A DNA stretch of 64,000 bases. It comes from Trinickia sp. Y13. GTDB taxonomy: Bacteria; Pseudomonadota; Gammaproteobacteria; Burkholderiales; Burkholderiaceae. The stretch covers positions 434,001 to 498,000 of the forward strand of contig NZ_JAKWFK010000003.1 of assembly GCF_029522115.1 (NCBI RefSeq), written 5' to 3'. The translations under genes and the position numbers were made by a program. Shown one piece after another: positions 42,311 through 51,293 of the stretch. How positions within the stretch are numbered: the stretch's first letter is position 1; every line of letters begins with the position of its first letter. A model generated the notes under the pieces. The model was not told where the DNA came from, did no database searches, and saw only the letters and a list, made by a program, of their open reading frames with translations.

Positions 42311-43087
42311 TTATACGCGGCCCAATGCGTCGATGTTGACGATGCGAATCAGCTTGCCTTGCGTCTGCACGAGCCCGTCGCGCTGGAATTTCGAGAACAT
42401 CCGGCTCACCGTTTCTAGCTTCATGCCGAGGAAGTTGCCCATCTCTTCGCGTGTCATGCGCAGGTTGAATTCGGCTGCTGAATAGCCTCGCGCTTTCATT
42501 CGATTCGACACGTTGAGCAGGAAAGAGGCGACTCGCTGCTCGGCGCTCATCGTGCCGAGCAACATCATGAGCGACGATTCGCGCACGATTTCGCCGCTCA
42601 TCATGCGCAGCACTTGCTGCTGAAGCGTGCGCGATTCGGCGCACATCGATTCGAGCAGCGCATAAGGAATGATGCAGACGCTGCCGTCTTCGAGGGCGAT
42701 CGCGTCGCTGCTGTGCACCTCGGTGCCGAGGCCGTCGAGGCCCAACACTTCACCGGCCAAATGAAATCCGGTGACTTGCTCGCGACCATCGCGATGCATG
42801 ACGACCGTTTTGAACGAACCGGCGCGAATGGCGTATACGCTCTGGAACGGATCGTTCGCCCGGTAAAGCGTGTCGCCTCGCTTGATATGGCGCGTGGCGC
42901 TGACGATCGAATCGAAGCGCAGGAGTTCCTGCGCGTCCAGCGTTTGCGGCATGCAAACCGAGCGCATCGAACAGGTGGCGCAGTGTTGCGCGGGGCGCGC
43001 CGCCTTGGACGCACGGCCGGTGCAGGCCGAGGCGTTTGCGGCAGCCGGTGCCGCGATGTCGTCGGCGAAAACTGCTTCGTTCAACAT
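42311..43087 (-). CDS. fnr: FNR-type oxygen-sensing transcriptional regulator
   Basis: A 258-residue Crp/Fnr-family regulator. The iron-sulfur ligands are all in place: Cys36, Cys39 and Cys45 (HCATCSMRSVC, same spacing as E. coli FNR 20-23-29) and Cys138, which corresponds to Cys122. The recognition helix carries ETVSR, the residues that read TTGAT half-sites. GGAGG precedes the ATG; the N-terminal tail is about 16 residues longer than in E. coli. It should sense oxygen through a [4Fe-4S] cluster and probably drives the FNR-type promoters found at 3.1, 3.9 and 12.9 kb. Confidence 0.95.
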   Translation of the reverse strand: MLNEAVFADDIAAPAAANASACTGRASKAARPAQHCATCSMRSVCMPQTLDAQELLRFDSIVSATRHIKRGDTLYRANDPFQSVYAIRAGSFKTVVMHRDGREQVTGFHLAGEVLGLDGLGTEVHSSDAIALEDGSVCIIPYALLESMCAESRTLQQQVLRMMSGEIVRESSLMMLLGTMSAEQRVASFLLNVSNRMKARGYSAAEFNLRMTREEMGNFLGMKLETVSRMFSKFQRDGLVQTQGKLIRIVNIDALGRV

Positions 43088-43333
43088 ACGACCTCCGTCG
43101 AAGGAGCGCCTCGCCAGGGGGCCAGGCACGTTGATTCCATGATTTGCAGTATCGACGGTAAGGTGCTTGAAAAAAATCGGCGCCGTATGAAAGTGCGGTA
43201 AGTGTTGACGAAGCGGTGTAAGGATCGTCCTACACGCGTTCGAGGTGAAAGTGGAAAAACCGCGCTGACCGAGCGCGAGGTGTAATCGATTACGCCTATG
43301 ACTCGCCCGTGAAGCCGATGGTTGCGCGCGCAA

Positions 43334-44743
43334 TCATTGCCGCGCCCGCTCGCCCCCGGGCGTATTGCTCAGCCAAAATCGCCTCACCGCCGGGTGGATC
43401 GCATCGTGCCACCGCGGGCCGGTGAACAGGTCGTAGTGATCGCAGTCGTCAATGGTCAGACGCATGCGTTTTTCGGCGGGCACCGCCGTGCAGACATCGT
43501 GCGCCGCGTGCGTCTGACCGGCGCCGGTGATGTCGTCGCGATCGCCTTCCACGGTGCAAAGCGCCGTTGCGCTCAGCGCGGCGAGCGTGACGCGTCGCGC
43601 GCCGACCGACCATGTGCCGCGCGCCAAGCGCTGCTCCTGGAAGACGATGCGCAGCGTGTCGAGGAAGTAGTCCTCGTCCATGTCCAGCACGGCGCAATAC
43701 TCGTTGAGCGAGCGCAGGCTCGACGCGATCGCTCGCGCGCTGCTCGAGAGCCGGCTCGTCCAATAGCGCGATTCGAGAGCCAATTGCCGATGCGGATGAG
43801 CCGCGACGATCGCAGCGTGCTGCAGATATCCGGGATAGATGCGTCGGCCGACGCCCGCGTACCCGCTCGGCACGGTATCGATCAGCGTACGGCGGAACCA
43901 TTCGATGTCGTGCGTGGCCGCGAGCCGGTCGATCATCGTTGGGTTAGAGCGCGAGTCGATCGGGCCGCCCATGAGCGTGACCGATAGCGGCGCCGGATGC
44001 TTCCCCGAGCCGGCGACGAGCGCAGCCGCGGCAAGTGCGGGCGGCGCGGCTTGGCAGACCGCCATCACGTGGACGCCGCGGTCAGCGAGAAGGCGTAAGA
44101 AGCGTTCGACGGCTAGCACGTAATCGTCGAGGCCGAATTTTCCTTGCGCGAGCGGCACGTCGCGCGCGTTGGCCCAATCGGTGACGAACACATCGGCGTC
44201 CTCTAGCATCGTTTCGACCGTCTCGCGCAGCATCACGGCGTGGTGCCCAGCGAGCGGCGTGACGAGCAGGACGCAGGCTCTCGCGAGCGGCTCGGCTGCT
44301 TGTGCGGCTGCTTGTGCAGCTACATCGGCGCGGCGGCCTCGGGCGGGCTTGGTGGCGTCTGCCCGTGCCGCTCGTTTTCGCTGGGTCCGTTTGTGCGGCT
44401 CATGCTGAGCGGGCAAGGGGGCAAATTCGCGTTCGAACGCGCGCAGCGCGCAAAAAGGCGTTCGATCGACGACCGTTTCGCGCACCGGAACGACCTGCCC
44501 CCCGATTCGCACCGATTCGATACCGAAAGGCGGCGGCTCGGGCGTCGCCTGCAACAGACGATAGAGCCAATCGCAGCCGGGCGGGCCGACGCCCGCGAGC
44601 CGCGCCGCGTCTTCGTCTTGCATGATGGATCGCGCATTGCCGGTAGAAGCCGGCAAGCCGCCCCATGAAGCGGCGACGAGCGAGGCCCATGCATCGACCG
44701 AGCGCATCAGCGCGCGTTGCGTTTCGAGCCACTGATAGAACAT
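43334..44743 (-). CDS. Intracellular polyhydroxyalkanoate depolymerase
   Basis: A 469-residue enzyme of the PhaZ intracellular depolymerase family, which mobilises stored polyhydroxybutyrate. Typical segments are MFYQWLETQRALM at the start, TPLAGHHAVMLRETVETML, DVFVTDWANARDVPL and the nucleophile region VHVMAVCQAAPP with Cys230. A basic Ala-rich insertion (about 113-152) makes it longer than usual members. GGAGG precedes the ATG. It lies upstream of fnr on the same strand; a 246-bp gap allows separate promoters. Polymer mobilisation would supply reducing power under oxygen limitation. Confidence 0.92.
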   Translation of the reverse strand: MFYQWLETQRALMRSVDAWASLVAASWGGLPASTGNARSIMQDEDAARLAGVGPPGCDWLYRLLQATPEPPPFGIESVRIGGQVVPVRETVVDRTPFCALRAFEREFAPLPAQHEPHKRTQRKRAARADATKPARGRRADVAAQAAAQAAEPLARACVLLVTPLAGHHAVMLRETVETMLEDADVFVTDWANARDVPLAQGKFGLDDYVLAVERFLRLLADRGVHVMAVCQAAPPALAAAALVAGSGKHPAPLSVTLMGGPIDSRSNPTMIDRLAATHDIEWFRRTLIDTVPSGYAGVGRRIYPGYLQHAAIVAAHPHRQLALESRYWTSRLSSSARAIASSLRSLNEYCAVLDMDEDYFLDTLRIVFQEQRLARGTWSVGARRVTLAALSATALCTVEGDRDDITGAGQTHAAHDVCTAVPAEKRMRLTIDDCDHYDLFTGPRWHDAIHPAVRRFWLSNTPGGERARQ

Positions 44744-45015
44744 GGTCGCCTCCGCCCGGGCGCCGCGTCGCGTGCGGCCTCCGGCCCTACGGCGCCGACA
44801 ACGCGCCGAATCGAGAAGGGCGCCGCCCCGCGGCGACGCGCTCGCGGCGCAAGATCCGCCGCGAGCGCTATTTTGCGGACGCTCGACGGTCCCTGGCAAC
44901 CCCGCCGTTCGACGCGCCCGAGGCGGCCCGATGGACGGGCGTTCGGTCTAAATTGCCGTTCCCCATTGCACCTGTTGTACTATTGGGCGTTTTTGTCCAA
45001 CGTAACCAGTCACGC

Positions 45016-46947
45016 ATGCTCGATTTCTTTCGCAACCACAAGCGCCTGATGATGCTCATGCTCGTCCTCGTCATCGTGCCGGGGCTGGGTTTCGTCGGTA
45101 TTCAAGGCTTTCGCAACTTCTTCGACGAAAGCGCGAACGTCGCGAGCGTGAACGGGCACAAGATCACCCGCGCCGAATTCGACGGCGCCATGCGCCAGCA
45201 GCTCGACCAGGCGCGCCAGTTTCTCGGCGCGCAGTTCGATGCGAAGGCGCTCGATACGCCCGCGCGCCGCAGTGAATTGCTCGACAACCTGATTCAGCAA
45301 CGCGCCCTGGCCGACGAAGCGCAACGCGAGCATCTCACGGCGTCGGACGACGCGGTGCGCCGCGCACTGCTCGCCGATCCCGTCATCGCGTCGCTGCGCA
45401 AGCCGGACGGCTCGATCGACATCGATCGCTACAAGCAACTGCTCGCGATGCAAGGCATGACGCCGGAGCAGTACGACGAGCGCGTGCGCTACGGGCTGGC
45501 CTTGCAGCAAATCCCCGAAAGCATCGAAGCAAGCGCGTTCACGCCGAAGTCGCTGGCCGAGCACGTCGCGCAGCTGGCGCAAGCGCAGCGCACGGTGCAA
45601 GCACTCGTGCTGCATGCGAGCGATTACGCATCGAAGGTGCAGCCCACGGACGCGCAGCTGTCGGCCTACTACGACGCGCATCGCGCCGATTTCGCGACGC
45701 CTGCCACGGCGACGATCGATTACCTCGTTTTGTCGCCTGCTACGCTCGCCGCCGCAGTGACGCCGAGCGAGGCCGATGCGAAGAAGTATTACGACGAAAA
45801 CATCGCGCATTACACGACGCCGCGCGAAGTGCGCGTGAGCCAAATTCTGATCGCTTCGCCCAAATCGGCGAGCCCGGCCGACGACGCCAAGGCGAAAGCC
45901 AAAGCCGAATCCGTGCTGGCCGAGGTCAAGGCGCACCCCGATCAGTTCGCGCAGATCGCGGAAAAGGAATCGCAGGATCCGGGTTCCGCGGCCAAGGGCG
46001 GCGATCTTGGCTGGTCCACGAGCGGCGTGCTGACGGGCGAAAAGGCGTTCGATACGGCAGCGATGGCGTTGAGCAAGGACGAGGTGGGCAATGTCGTGCA
46101 TTCGTCCTTCGGCTATCACATCGTCAAAGCGACCGACGTCAAACCGGCGGCGACCAAGCCGTTTGACGAGGTCAAGGACGCGATCATCAAGGATCTGAAG
46201 ACGCAACTGGCCACGAAGGCATACAGCGACGATGCCGATGGCTTCACGTCGATTGTCTACGAGCAGGCGAAGAGCCTGAAGCCGGCAGCCGACAAATACA
46301 AGCTGACGGTTCAAACGGCGACGGTTACGCCCAAGCCCAATCCCGCGTTGCCGCCCGACAGTGCGCTGAACAATCCGAAGTTCCTTGCGGCCGTGTTCGC
46401 CGACGATTCGGTGAAGAACCACAACAACACGCAGGCGATCGACGTCGGCAGCAACACCTTGATTGCCGCGCATGTGAACGACTACAAGAGCGCTGCCACG
46501 CCGCCGCTCGCTTCGATCAAAGACGCGGTGAAGGCGAAGTACGTGGCCGAGCAGGCCGCCGAATTGGCGCGCAAGGATGGCGCAGCCAAGCTCGCAGAAC
46601 TGCAAAAGTCGAAATCGACGGCCGGCTTCGGCGCCGAACAAAAGATCTCGCGCAGCGATGCGCAAGGCGTCTCGCCGCTCGCGCTCAGCGCCATCTTCAA
46701 GGCCGACGATACGAAGCTGCCGGGCTACGTGGGCGTCGATCTCGGCAGCGACGGCTATGCCATCTACCGTATCAACGCCGTCTTGCCGCCAGCGCCGATC
46801 GATCCGAACCGCCTGGCCGCTGCGCAACACCAGCTCGCTCAAATCGACGCGCAGACGCAATTGGAGGCGTACGTGGCGTCGCTGCGCAAGCGCTCGAGCG
46901 TAAAGACGTACGGCTCGCTCGGCGCGTCTGCGTCCGATTCGCAGTAG
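45016..46947 (+). CDS. ppiD: Periplasmic folding chaperone PpiD (SurA N-terminal and parvulin domains)
   Basis: A 643-residue membrane-anchored chaperone at the Sec translocon exit. One transmembrane helix lies at residues 13-32 (MLMLVLVIVPGLGFVGI), followed by a SurA-like chaperone domain. The parvulin domain spans about 265-365 (VSQILIASPKS, DPGSAAKGGDLGW, VHSSFGYHIVKATD). Further SurA-type helices and a C-terminal isomerase-like remnant follow. In E. coli ppiD lies right after hupB; here 18.5 kb separates them. Confidence 0.96.
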   Translation: MLDFFRNHKRLMMLMLVLVIVPGLGFVGIQGFRNFFDESANVASVNGHKITRAEFDGAMRQQLDQARQFLGAQFDAKALDTPARRSELLDNLIQQRALADEAQREHLTASDDAVRRALLADPVIASLRKPDGSIDIDRYKQLLAMQGMTPEQYDERVRYGLALQQIPESIEASAFTPKSLAEHVAQLAQAQRTVQALVLHASDYASKVQPTDAQLSAYYDAHRADFATPATATIDYLVLSPATLAAAVTPSEADAKKYYDENIAHYTTPREVRVSQILIASPKSASPADDAKAKAKAESVLAEVKAHPDQFAQIAEKESQDPGSAAKGGDLGWSTSGVLTGEKAFDTAAMALSKDEVGNVVHSSFGYHIVKATDVKPAATKPFDEVKDAIIKDLKTQLATKAYSDDADGFTSIVYEQAKSLKPAADKYKLTVQTATVTPKPNPALPPDSALNNPKFLAAVFADDSVKNHNNTQAIDVGSNTLIAAHVNDYKSAATPPLASIKDAVKAKYVAEQAAELARKDGAAKLAELQKSKSTAGFGAEQKISRSDAQGVSPLALSAIFKADDTKLPGYVGVDLGSDGYAIYRINAVLPPAPIDPNRLAAAQHQLAQIDAQTQLEAYVASLRKRSSVKTYGSLGASASDSQ

Positions 46948-47010
46948 GGCCCGCTGCGCCTGAATGGGGCGTCTGCCCGCGCGCTTGAAGCATCGCCGCT
47001 ATCGCGGCAA

Positions 47011-47694
47011 TCAGCGGCCGCGCGGGCGCAGCAACGGCGCAAGCACGGGCCAGACGTTATCGAGCAAGAAAGGCTGCGCTTGCTGTGTCGGATGCATTTG
47101 ATCGGACTGGAACATGTCCTGCTGGTTTTCGATGCCAGCAAGCAAGAAAGGCACGAGCTTGACGTTCAAGTCGCGGGCCAACGCGCCGTAAAGCCCATGG
47201 AATCGCTGCGTATAAGCTTGGCCGTAGTTGGCCGGCACATACATGCCGACGAGCACGACCTTCGCATGTCCCTGCTGCGCCTGCTCGACGATCGTGCGCA
47301 GATTGTCTTGCGTCGTCGATAGCGGGACCCCACGCAACGCATCGTTCGCCCCCAACTCGACGATGACGATGGACGGTTTGAGCCGCGCCATCAACTCGGG
47401 CATGCGCGCGCGCCCGCCGCTCGTCGTGTCGCCGCTGATGCTTGCGTTCGCAACGCTATAATCGATGCGCTCATCGACCAGCCGCTTACGCAAGAGCGCG
47501 ACCCAACCCGTATCGCGCGGCAAGCCGTACTCCGCGGAAAGGCTATCGCCAAGCACGACGATCGTCGGCTTTTGCCCCTCGGCGCTGCGGGCTGGGGCGG
47601 CAGCGGACGGCGACGCCGCGACCGATGCGATGAGGGCGAAAGCCACGAACGCGGCGGCACACGCCGTGCCGACAATCCAGCGACGCTTGTTCAT
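47011..47694 (-). CDS. tesA: SGNH-hydrolase, TesA-type arylesterase/acyl-CoA thioesterase I
   Basis: A 227-residue periplasmic esterase. A signal peptide (about 1-33) precedes the GDSL block VVLGDSLSAEYG with nucleophile Ser51, the Gly of ISGDTTSGG, the Asn of LGANDALRG, and the Asp-His pair in SDQMHPTQ. It acts on acyl thioesters, lysophospholipids and aryl esters. Its ATG shares a CATG with the ATG of the divergent ABC gene, the arrangement known for tesA-ybbA in other proteobacteria. Confidence 0.94.
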   Translation of the reverse strand: MNKRRWIVGTACAAAFVAFALIASVAASPSAAAPARSAEGQKPTIVVLGDSLSAEYGLPRDTGWVALLRKRLVDERIDYSVANASISGDTTSGGRARMPELMARLKPSIVIVELGANDALRGVPLSTTQDNLRTIVEQAQQGHAKVVLVGMYVPANYGQAYTQRFHGLYGALARDLNVKLVPFLLAGIENQQDMFQSDQMHPTQQAQPFLLDNVWPVLAPLLRPRGR

Positions 47695-48400
47695 GCCAGA
47701 AAACACGAATGCCATTATCGAAGTGCGCAGTTTATGCAAGCGGGTCAAGGATGCAACGGGCGAGTTGACGATACTCGACGATGTCGATCTCGATATCGCC
47801 GCCGGGACGAGCGTCGCGATCGTCGGCGCATCGGGATCGGGCAAGTCGACGCTGCTGGGTCTACTCGCGGGCTTGGACAATCCAACCTCGGGTTCGGTTC
47901 GACTGCTTGGCCACGATCTGGCCATGCTATCGGAAGACGAGCGCGCGCGCCTGAGAAACGGTGCCATCGGCTTCGTCTTTCAGTCGTTCCAATTGATGCC
48001 GCATTTGACCGCGCTCGAGAACGTGCGTTTGCCGCTCGAACTGCAAGGCGGCATCGACGCGCAGGAGGCCACGGCGCGCGCCAAGGCATTGCTGGAAAAG
48101 GTTGGGCTGGGCAAGCGCACGCGGCATTATCCGAAGCTGCTTTCGGGCGGTGAGCAACAGCGCGTTGCACTCGCGCGCGCGTTCGTGACCCGTCCGGCCA
48201 TCCTCTTCGCCGACGAGCCGACCGGCAGCCTGGACGCCGCCACGGGAGCCGCGGTCATCGATCTGATGTTCGAATTGAACGCTGCGCAGGGCGCGACGTT
48301 GATCCTCGTCACGCACGACGCCGAGTTGGCGCGCCGCTGCGCACACACCGTGACGATCGAGGCGGGCCGTGTGGTGCGACACGCCCCGCTAGAAGGCTAG
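47693..48400 (+). CDS. ybbA: ABC transporter ATP-binding protein YbbA (LolD/MacB-like)
   Basis: A 235-residue ATPase of the LolD/MacB group. Walker A is GASGSGKST, the Q-loop is in VFQSFQLMPHLTALENV, the signature is LSGGEQQRVALARAF and Walker B is ILFADEPTGSLD. The usual partner, a large FtsX-like permease (YbbP), is not downstream: pgi follows in the opposite direction. The ATG at 47693 overlaps the tesA start codon, leaving no untranslated gap, so promoters must lie inside the opposite gene. Confidence 0.92.
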   Translation: MPENTNAIIEVRSLCKRVKDATGELTILDDVDLDIAAGTSVAIVGASGSGKSTLLGLLAGLDNPTSGSVRLLGHDLAMLSEDERARLRNGAIGFVFQSFQLMPHLTALENVRLPLELQGGIDAQEATARAKALLEKVGLGKRTRHYPKLLSGGEQQRVALARAFVTRPAILFADEPTGSLDAATGAAVIDLMFELNAAQGATLILVTHDAELARRCAHTVTIEAGRVVRHAPLEG

Positions 48401-48447
48401 GCTCTGTCGTCTAAACGGATCCTGACCTTCGCCCCGCGCTTAGGCGC

Positions 48448-50079
48448 TTAGCCGCCCTTGGCCGCCTTGCGCGCCCTCTCGATCAGCGCCGACGTGGAAG
48501 AGTCGTGCCGGCTTGCATCGAACGACGCTGCCGTGAGATCGGCTTCGACCACCTTGCCGAGAATCTTGCCCAACTCGACGCCCCATTGGTCGAATGGGTT
48601 GATGTTCCAGATCGCCGCCTGCACCAGCACCTTGTGTTCGTACAACGCGATGAGGGCGCCGAGCGAACGGGGTGTGAGCGCATCGAGCATCAGCGTGGTC
48701 GACGGCCGGTTGCCCGGGAAGACGAGATGCGGCACGAGTTCGGGCTTGTCCGGGCCGGCGACTTTGCGCGCTTCCTCTTCGGTGCGGCCGAGCATGAGCG
48801 CTTCGCTCTGCGCGAAGCAATTGGCGAGCAGCTTCGGATGATGGCTCGTCAGAGCATGTTCGGGCGTGAGCACGGCGATGAAATCGATCGGCACGATCGT
48901 CGGCCCTTGATGCAGCATCTGGAAGAACGCGTGCTGCCCGTTGGTGCCCGGCTCGCCCCAGGTCACCGCCGAGGTGGCGTAGTCGACGTAGGCCCCGTCC
49001 AGGCGCGCCGATTTACCGTTGCTTTCCATTTCGAGCTGCTGCAAATACGAGGGCAAGTAATGCAGCGCTTCGGAGTAGGGGGCGACCAGATAGCTCTGCA
49101 GGCCGAAGAAGTTGCGATACCAAACGCCGACGAGGCCGAGGAGCACTGGCAGGTTGCGCGCGAGCGGCGCCTCGCGAAAATGACGGTCCATTTCGTGCGC
49201 GCCGGCCAGCAACGCATCGAAGTTCGCGGCGCCGACCGCGATCATGATCGACAGGCCCACGGCAGACCACAGCGAGTAGCGCCCGCCCACCCAGTCCCAC
49301 ATCTCGAACACGTTTTCTTTGGCGATGCCGAACTTCACGACCTCGGCCGGATTGGCCGATACGCCGACGAAGTGCTTCGCGAGCGCGCTTTCCGGACACC
49401 CCTTTTGCACGAACCAATCGCGCAACGAGCGCGCGTTGGTCATGGTTTCGAGCGTCGTGAAGGTCTTGGAGACGATGATCGCAAGCGTCTCTTCCGGGTC
49501 GATCCGGGCAAGCACGCGAGCCAAGTCGGCGCCATCGACGTTCGAGACGAAATACGAAGCGATCTCGGGATGCGCCAAATGATCGAGCGCATGGACGACC
49601 ATCTTCGGCCCGAGGTCCGAACCGCCGATGCCGATGTTCACGATATGGCGAATGCGCTTGCCCGTATAGCCTGTCCACGCGCCGCTGCGCACACGTTCGG
49701 CGAAATCGGCCATTTTGGCGCGCTCGGCGGCGATCTGCGCGTGAAACGGCGCGTCGGCCTGTGTCGCGCGAAGGGCCGTGTGCAGCGCCGCCCGGCCTTC
49801 GGTCGGGTTGACGACTTCGCCGGCGAACATCGCATCGCGGCGCGCGGCAACGCCGGCTTCATCGGCCAGGGCGGCGAGCAGGCGCAGCGTTTCGTCGGTG
49901 ATGCGGTTCTTCGAAAAGTCGGCTACGAGGCCGCCGCCTTCGATCGTCAATCGCTCGGCGCGCGTGGGATGAGCCGTATCGGCAGCGAACCAGTCGCGTA
50001 GCCGCTCGTCGCGGATGCGTTCGTAGTGGGCGGTGAGGGCGGACCAAGAGGGAAGCGAGTTCAGCGTCTTGAGCGTCAT
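48448..50079 (-). CDS. pgi: Glucose-6-phosphate isomerase
   Basis: A 543-residue cytoplasmic enzyme that interconverts glucose-6-phosphate and fructose-6-phosphate. Both family signatures are present: [18 protein letters not shown] in the middle and [14 protein letters not shown] near the end. The sugar-phosphate loop [11 protein letters not shown] and [13 protein letters not shown] are intact. It converges with ybbA 47 bp away and its promoter lies in the 50080-50379 gap. Confidence 0.97.
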   Translation of the reverse strand: MTLKTLNSLPSWSALTAHYERIRDERLRDWFAADTAHPTRAERLTIEGGGLVADFSKNRITDETLRLLAALADEAGVAARRDAMFAGEVVNPTEGRAALHTALRATQADAPFHAQIAAERAKMADFAERVRSGAWTGYTGKRIRHIVNIGIGGSDLGPKMVVHALDHLAHPEIASYFVSNVDGADLARVLARIDPEETLAIIVSKTFTTLETMTNARSLRDWFVQKGCPESALAKHFVGVSANPAEVVKFGIAKENVFEMWDWVGGRYSLWSAVGLSIMIAVGAANFDALLAGAHEMDRHFREAPLARNLPVLLGLVGVWYRNFFGLQSYLVAPYSEALHYLPSYLQQLEMESNGKSARLDGAYVDYATSAVTWGEPGTNGQHAFFQMLHQGPTIVPIDFIAVLTPEHALTSHHPKLLANCFAQSEALMLGRTEEEARKVAGPDKPELVPHLVFPGNRPSTTLMLDALTPRSLGALIALYEHKVLVQAAIWNINPFDQWGVELGKILGKVVEADLTAASFDASRHDSSTSALIERARKAAKGG

Positions 50080-50379
50080 GGCGTTCGTCTAACGAAGAGG
50101 GCTCGGTACAGGAGCCGGGCTTGGTCGGGCGCTTGCGTTGCGTAGCGCCGGGGTCGGTCAGTATAGCGGCGTTAGACGCTACTTCGAAGCGTCGCATTCC
50201 GATGCGGGAGCGGCCGCCCTGCGAGAAAACCGAGGCTCGCGCCAAGCCGGAATCGGCTAGCCAACGTTAGGCCGACAGCGAGCCGACGATTGCCCGACGG
50301 CACGTGCGAAGCACGGCCGAGGCGCCGCGATGCGCGCTATCATCTGATGTTTTTCAACCCTCGCAATTCAATCAAGAAA
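50080..50379. other. Intergenic region between pgi and the LprI-domain gene
   Basis: This 300-bp divergent region holds the promoters of both flanking genes. I see no clear -35/-10 pair, palindrome or small gene that I can support; the last 40 bp are AT-rich. Confidence 0.6.
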
Positions 50380-51234
50380 ATGAAAAAAATGGGCCACTGT
50401 GTCGCCGTCGCGGCGCTCCTTACGTTTACCTCCGTCAACGGGTTTGCTCAAACGGCCGGGGTCGACTGCGCGAAGCCGCATCAACCGATCGAGCGCGCGA
50501 TCTGCGCGAACGGCGCTTTGCGTGCGCTCGACGCGCGCGCCGGCGCCTATTATTCGATGCTGCTGGAAGCGAAGCCGGCCGTCGAAAGCGGACCTTACCG
50601 CGAGTTTCGCGAGAGCCTTCAGGCCGACGAGCAAAAATGGCAGCATGAGACGCGCGACGCCTGCGGCGCGCAAGTCTCTTGCCTCATGGGCGCCTATCAG
50701 CATCACATCGACGATCTGCGAACGAACGCGAGCGAGCATCTCACCCTGAGCGCATCGGCGGCCGATGCAAGCACTCAGGAGCCGGCAGGCCCGTTGATCG
50801 ACTATAAGGACGCGACCTATCGCATCGGCACGCAGGATGTGACGCTACTCGGCGGCCAGCACACGGCGCCGGCCGCGTCCGATTCGTCCGCGCAAGACGT
50901 GACCCGCGTCGTCGAGCCGCCCGAGCACGCTGGCGGCAAGCTCGGCGGGCGCGCGGCCGTCGCCGTCTTTCTCTCGGCCGAAGGCGGAGGCAGCGGGACG
51001 TTCTATTACGCCGCGGTGGTCTTTGCCGACGGGCGAGGCACCACGTTTCAGATCGGCGATCGGATCCAGCCGGTTGGCATCGCGATCAACGGCGACGACC
51101 TCGTCGTCAGCTATCTCGATCGCAAGCCCGACGAGCCAATGGTGGTGCCACCCACGGTGCCGCGCGAGCGACATTTCGCCTTTATGAACGGGCAGATCGT
51201 AGAGCGCCCCGCGGCACAGGCGGCCGCCAAGTAA
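50380..51234 (+). CDS. LprI/DUF1311-domain exported protein with a C-terminal beta domain
   Basis: A 284-residue exported protein. After a signal peptide (MKKMGHCVAVAALLTFTSVNGFAQ) comes a lysozyme-inhibitor LprI-type domain at about 30-115, with its cysteine pairs in DCAKP/ERAICAN and DACGAQVSCLMGAY. A second domain (about 140-275) contains AVAVFLSAEGGGSGTFYYAAVVFADGRG and the loop YLDRKPDEPMVVPP, found in other periplasmic proteins of unknown role. The ATG at 50380 fits the signal peptide; 50347 is also in frame. It may protect peptidoglycan from lysozyme, by domain analogy. Confidence 0.85.
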   Translation: MKKMGHCVAVAALLTFTSVNGFAQTAGVDCAKPHQPIERAICANGALRALDARAGAYYSMLLEAKPAVESGPYREFRESLQADEQKWQHETRDACGAQVSCLMGAYQHHIDDLRTNASEHLTLSASAADASTQEPAGPLIDYKDATYRIGTQDVTLLGGQHTAPAASDSSAQDVTRVVEPPEHAGGKLGGRAAVAVFLSAEGGGSGTFYYAAVVFADGRGTTFQIGDRIQPVGIAINGDDLVVSYLDRKPDEPMVVPPTVPRERHFAFMNGQIVERPAAQAAAK

Positions 51235-51268
51235 TCGCGAGCGCCTCTCGTGCGGAGCGCCGTTGCGG

Positions 51269-51292
51269 GGCCGACGGCGGGTAGCGTCGGCC
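51269..51292. terminator. Stem-loop between convergent genes
   Basis: GGCCGACG and CGTCGGCC form an 8-bp perfect stem with an 8-base loop between the converging LprI-domain gene and the NAD(P)HX repair gene. Confidence 0.55.
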
Positions 51293-51293
51293 G

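Noticed and set aside
43120-43160. TTGAT sequence upstream of fnr as an autoregulatory FNR box
   Set aside because: The second half reads TGATT, not ATCAA, and no -10 lies at class II distance.
26405-45015. Genomic island inserted at tRNA-Val
   Set aside because: No integrase gene and no repeat of the tRNA 3' end found near 45 kb or elsewhere in the block.
45010-46860. A 616-codon open frame antisense to ppiD
   Set aside because: Shadow frame of ppiD without any recognisable domain.
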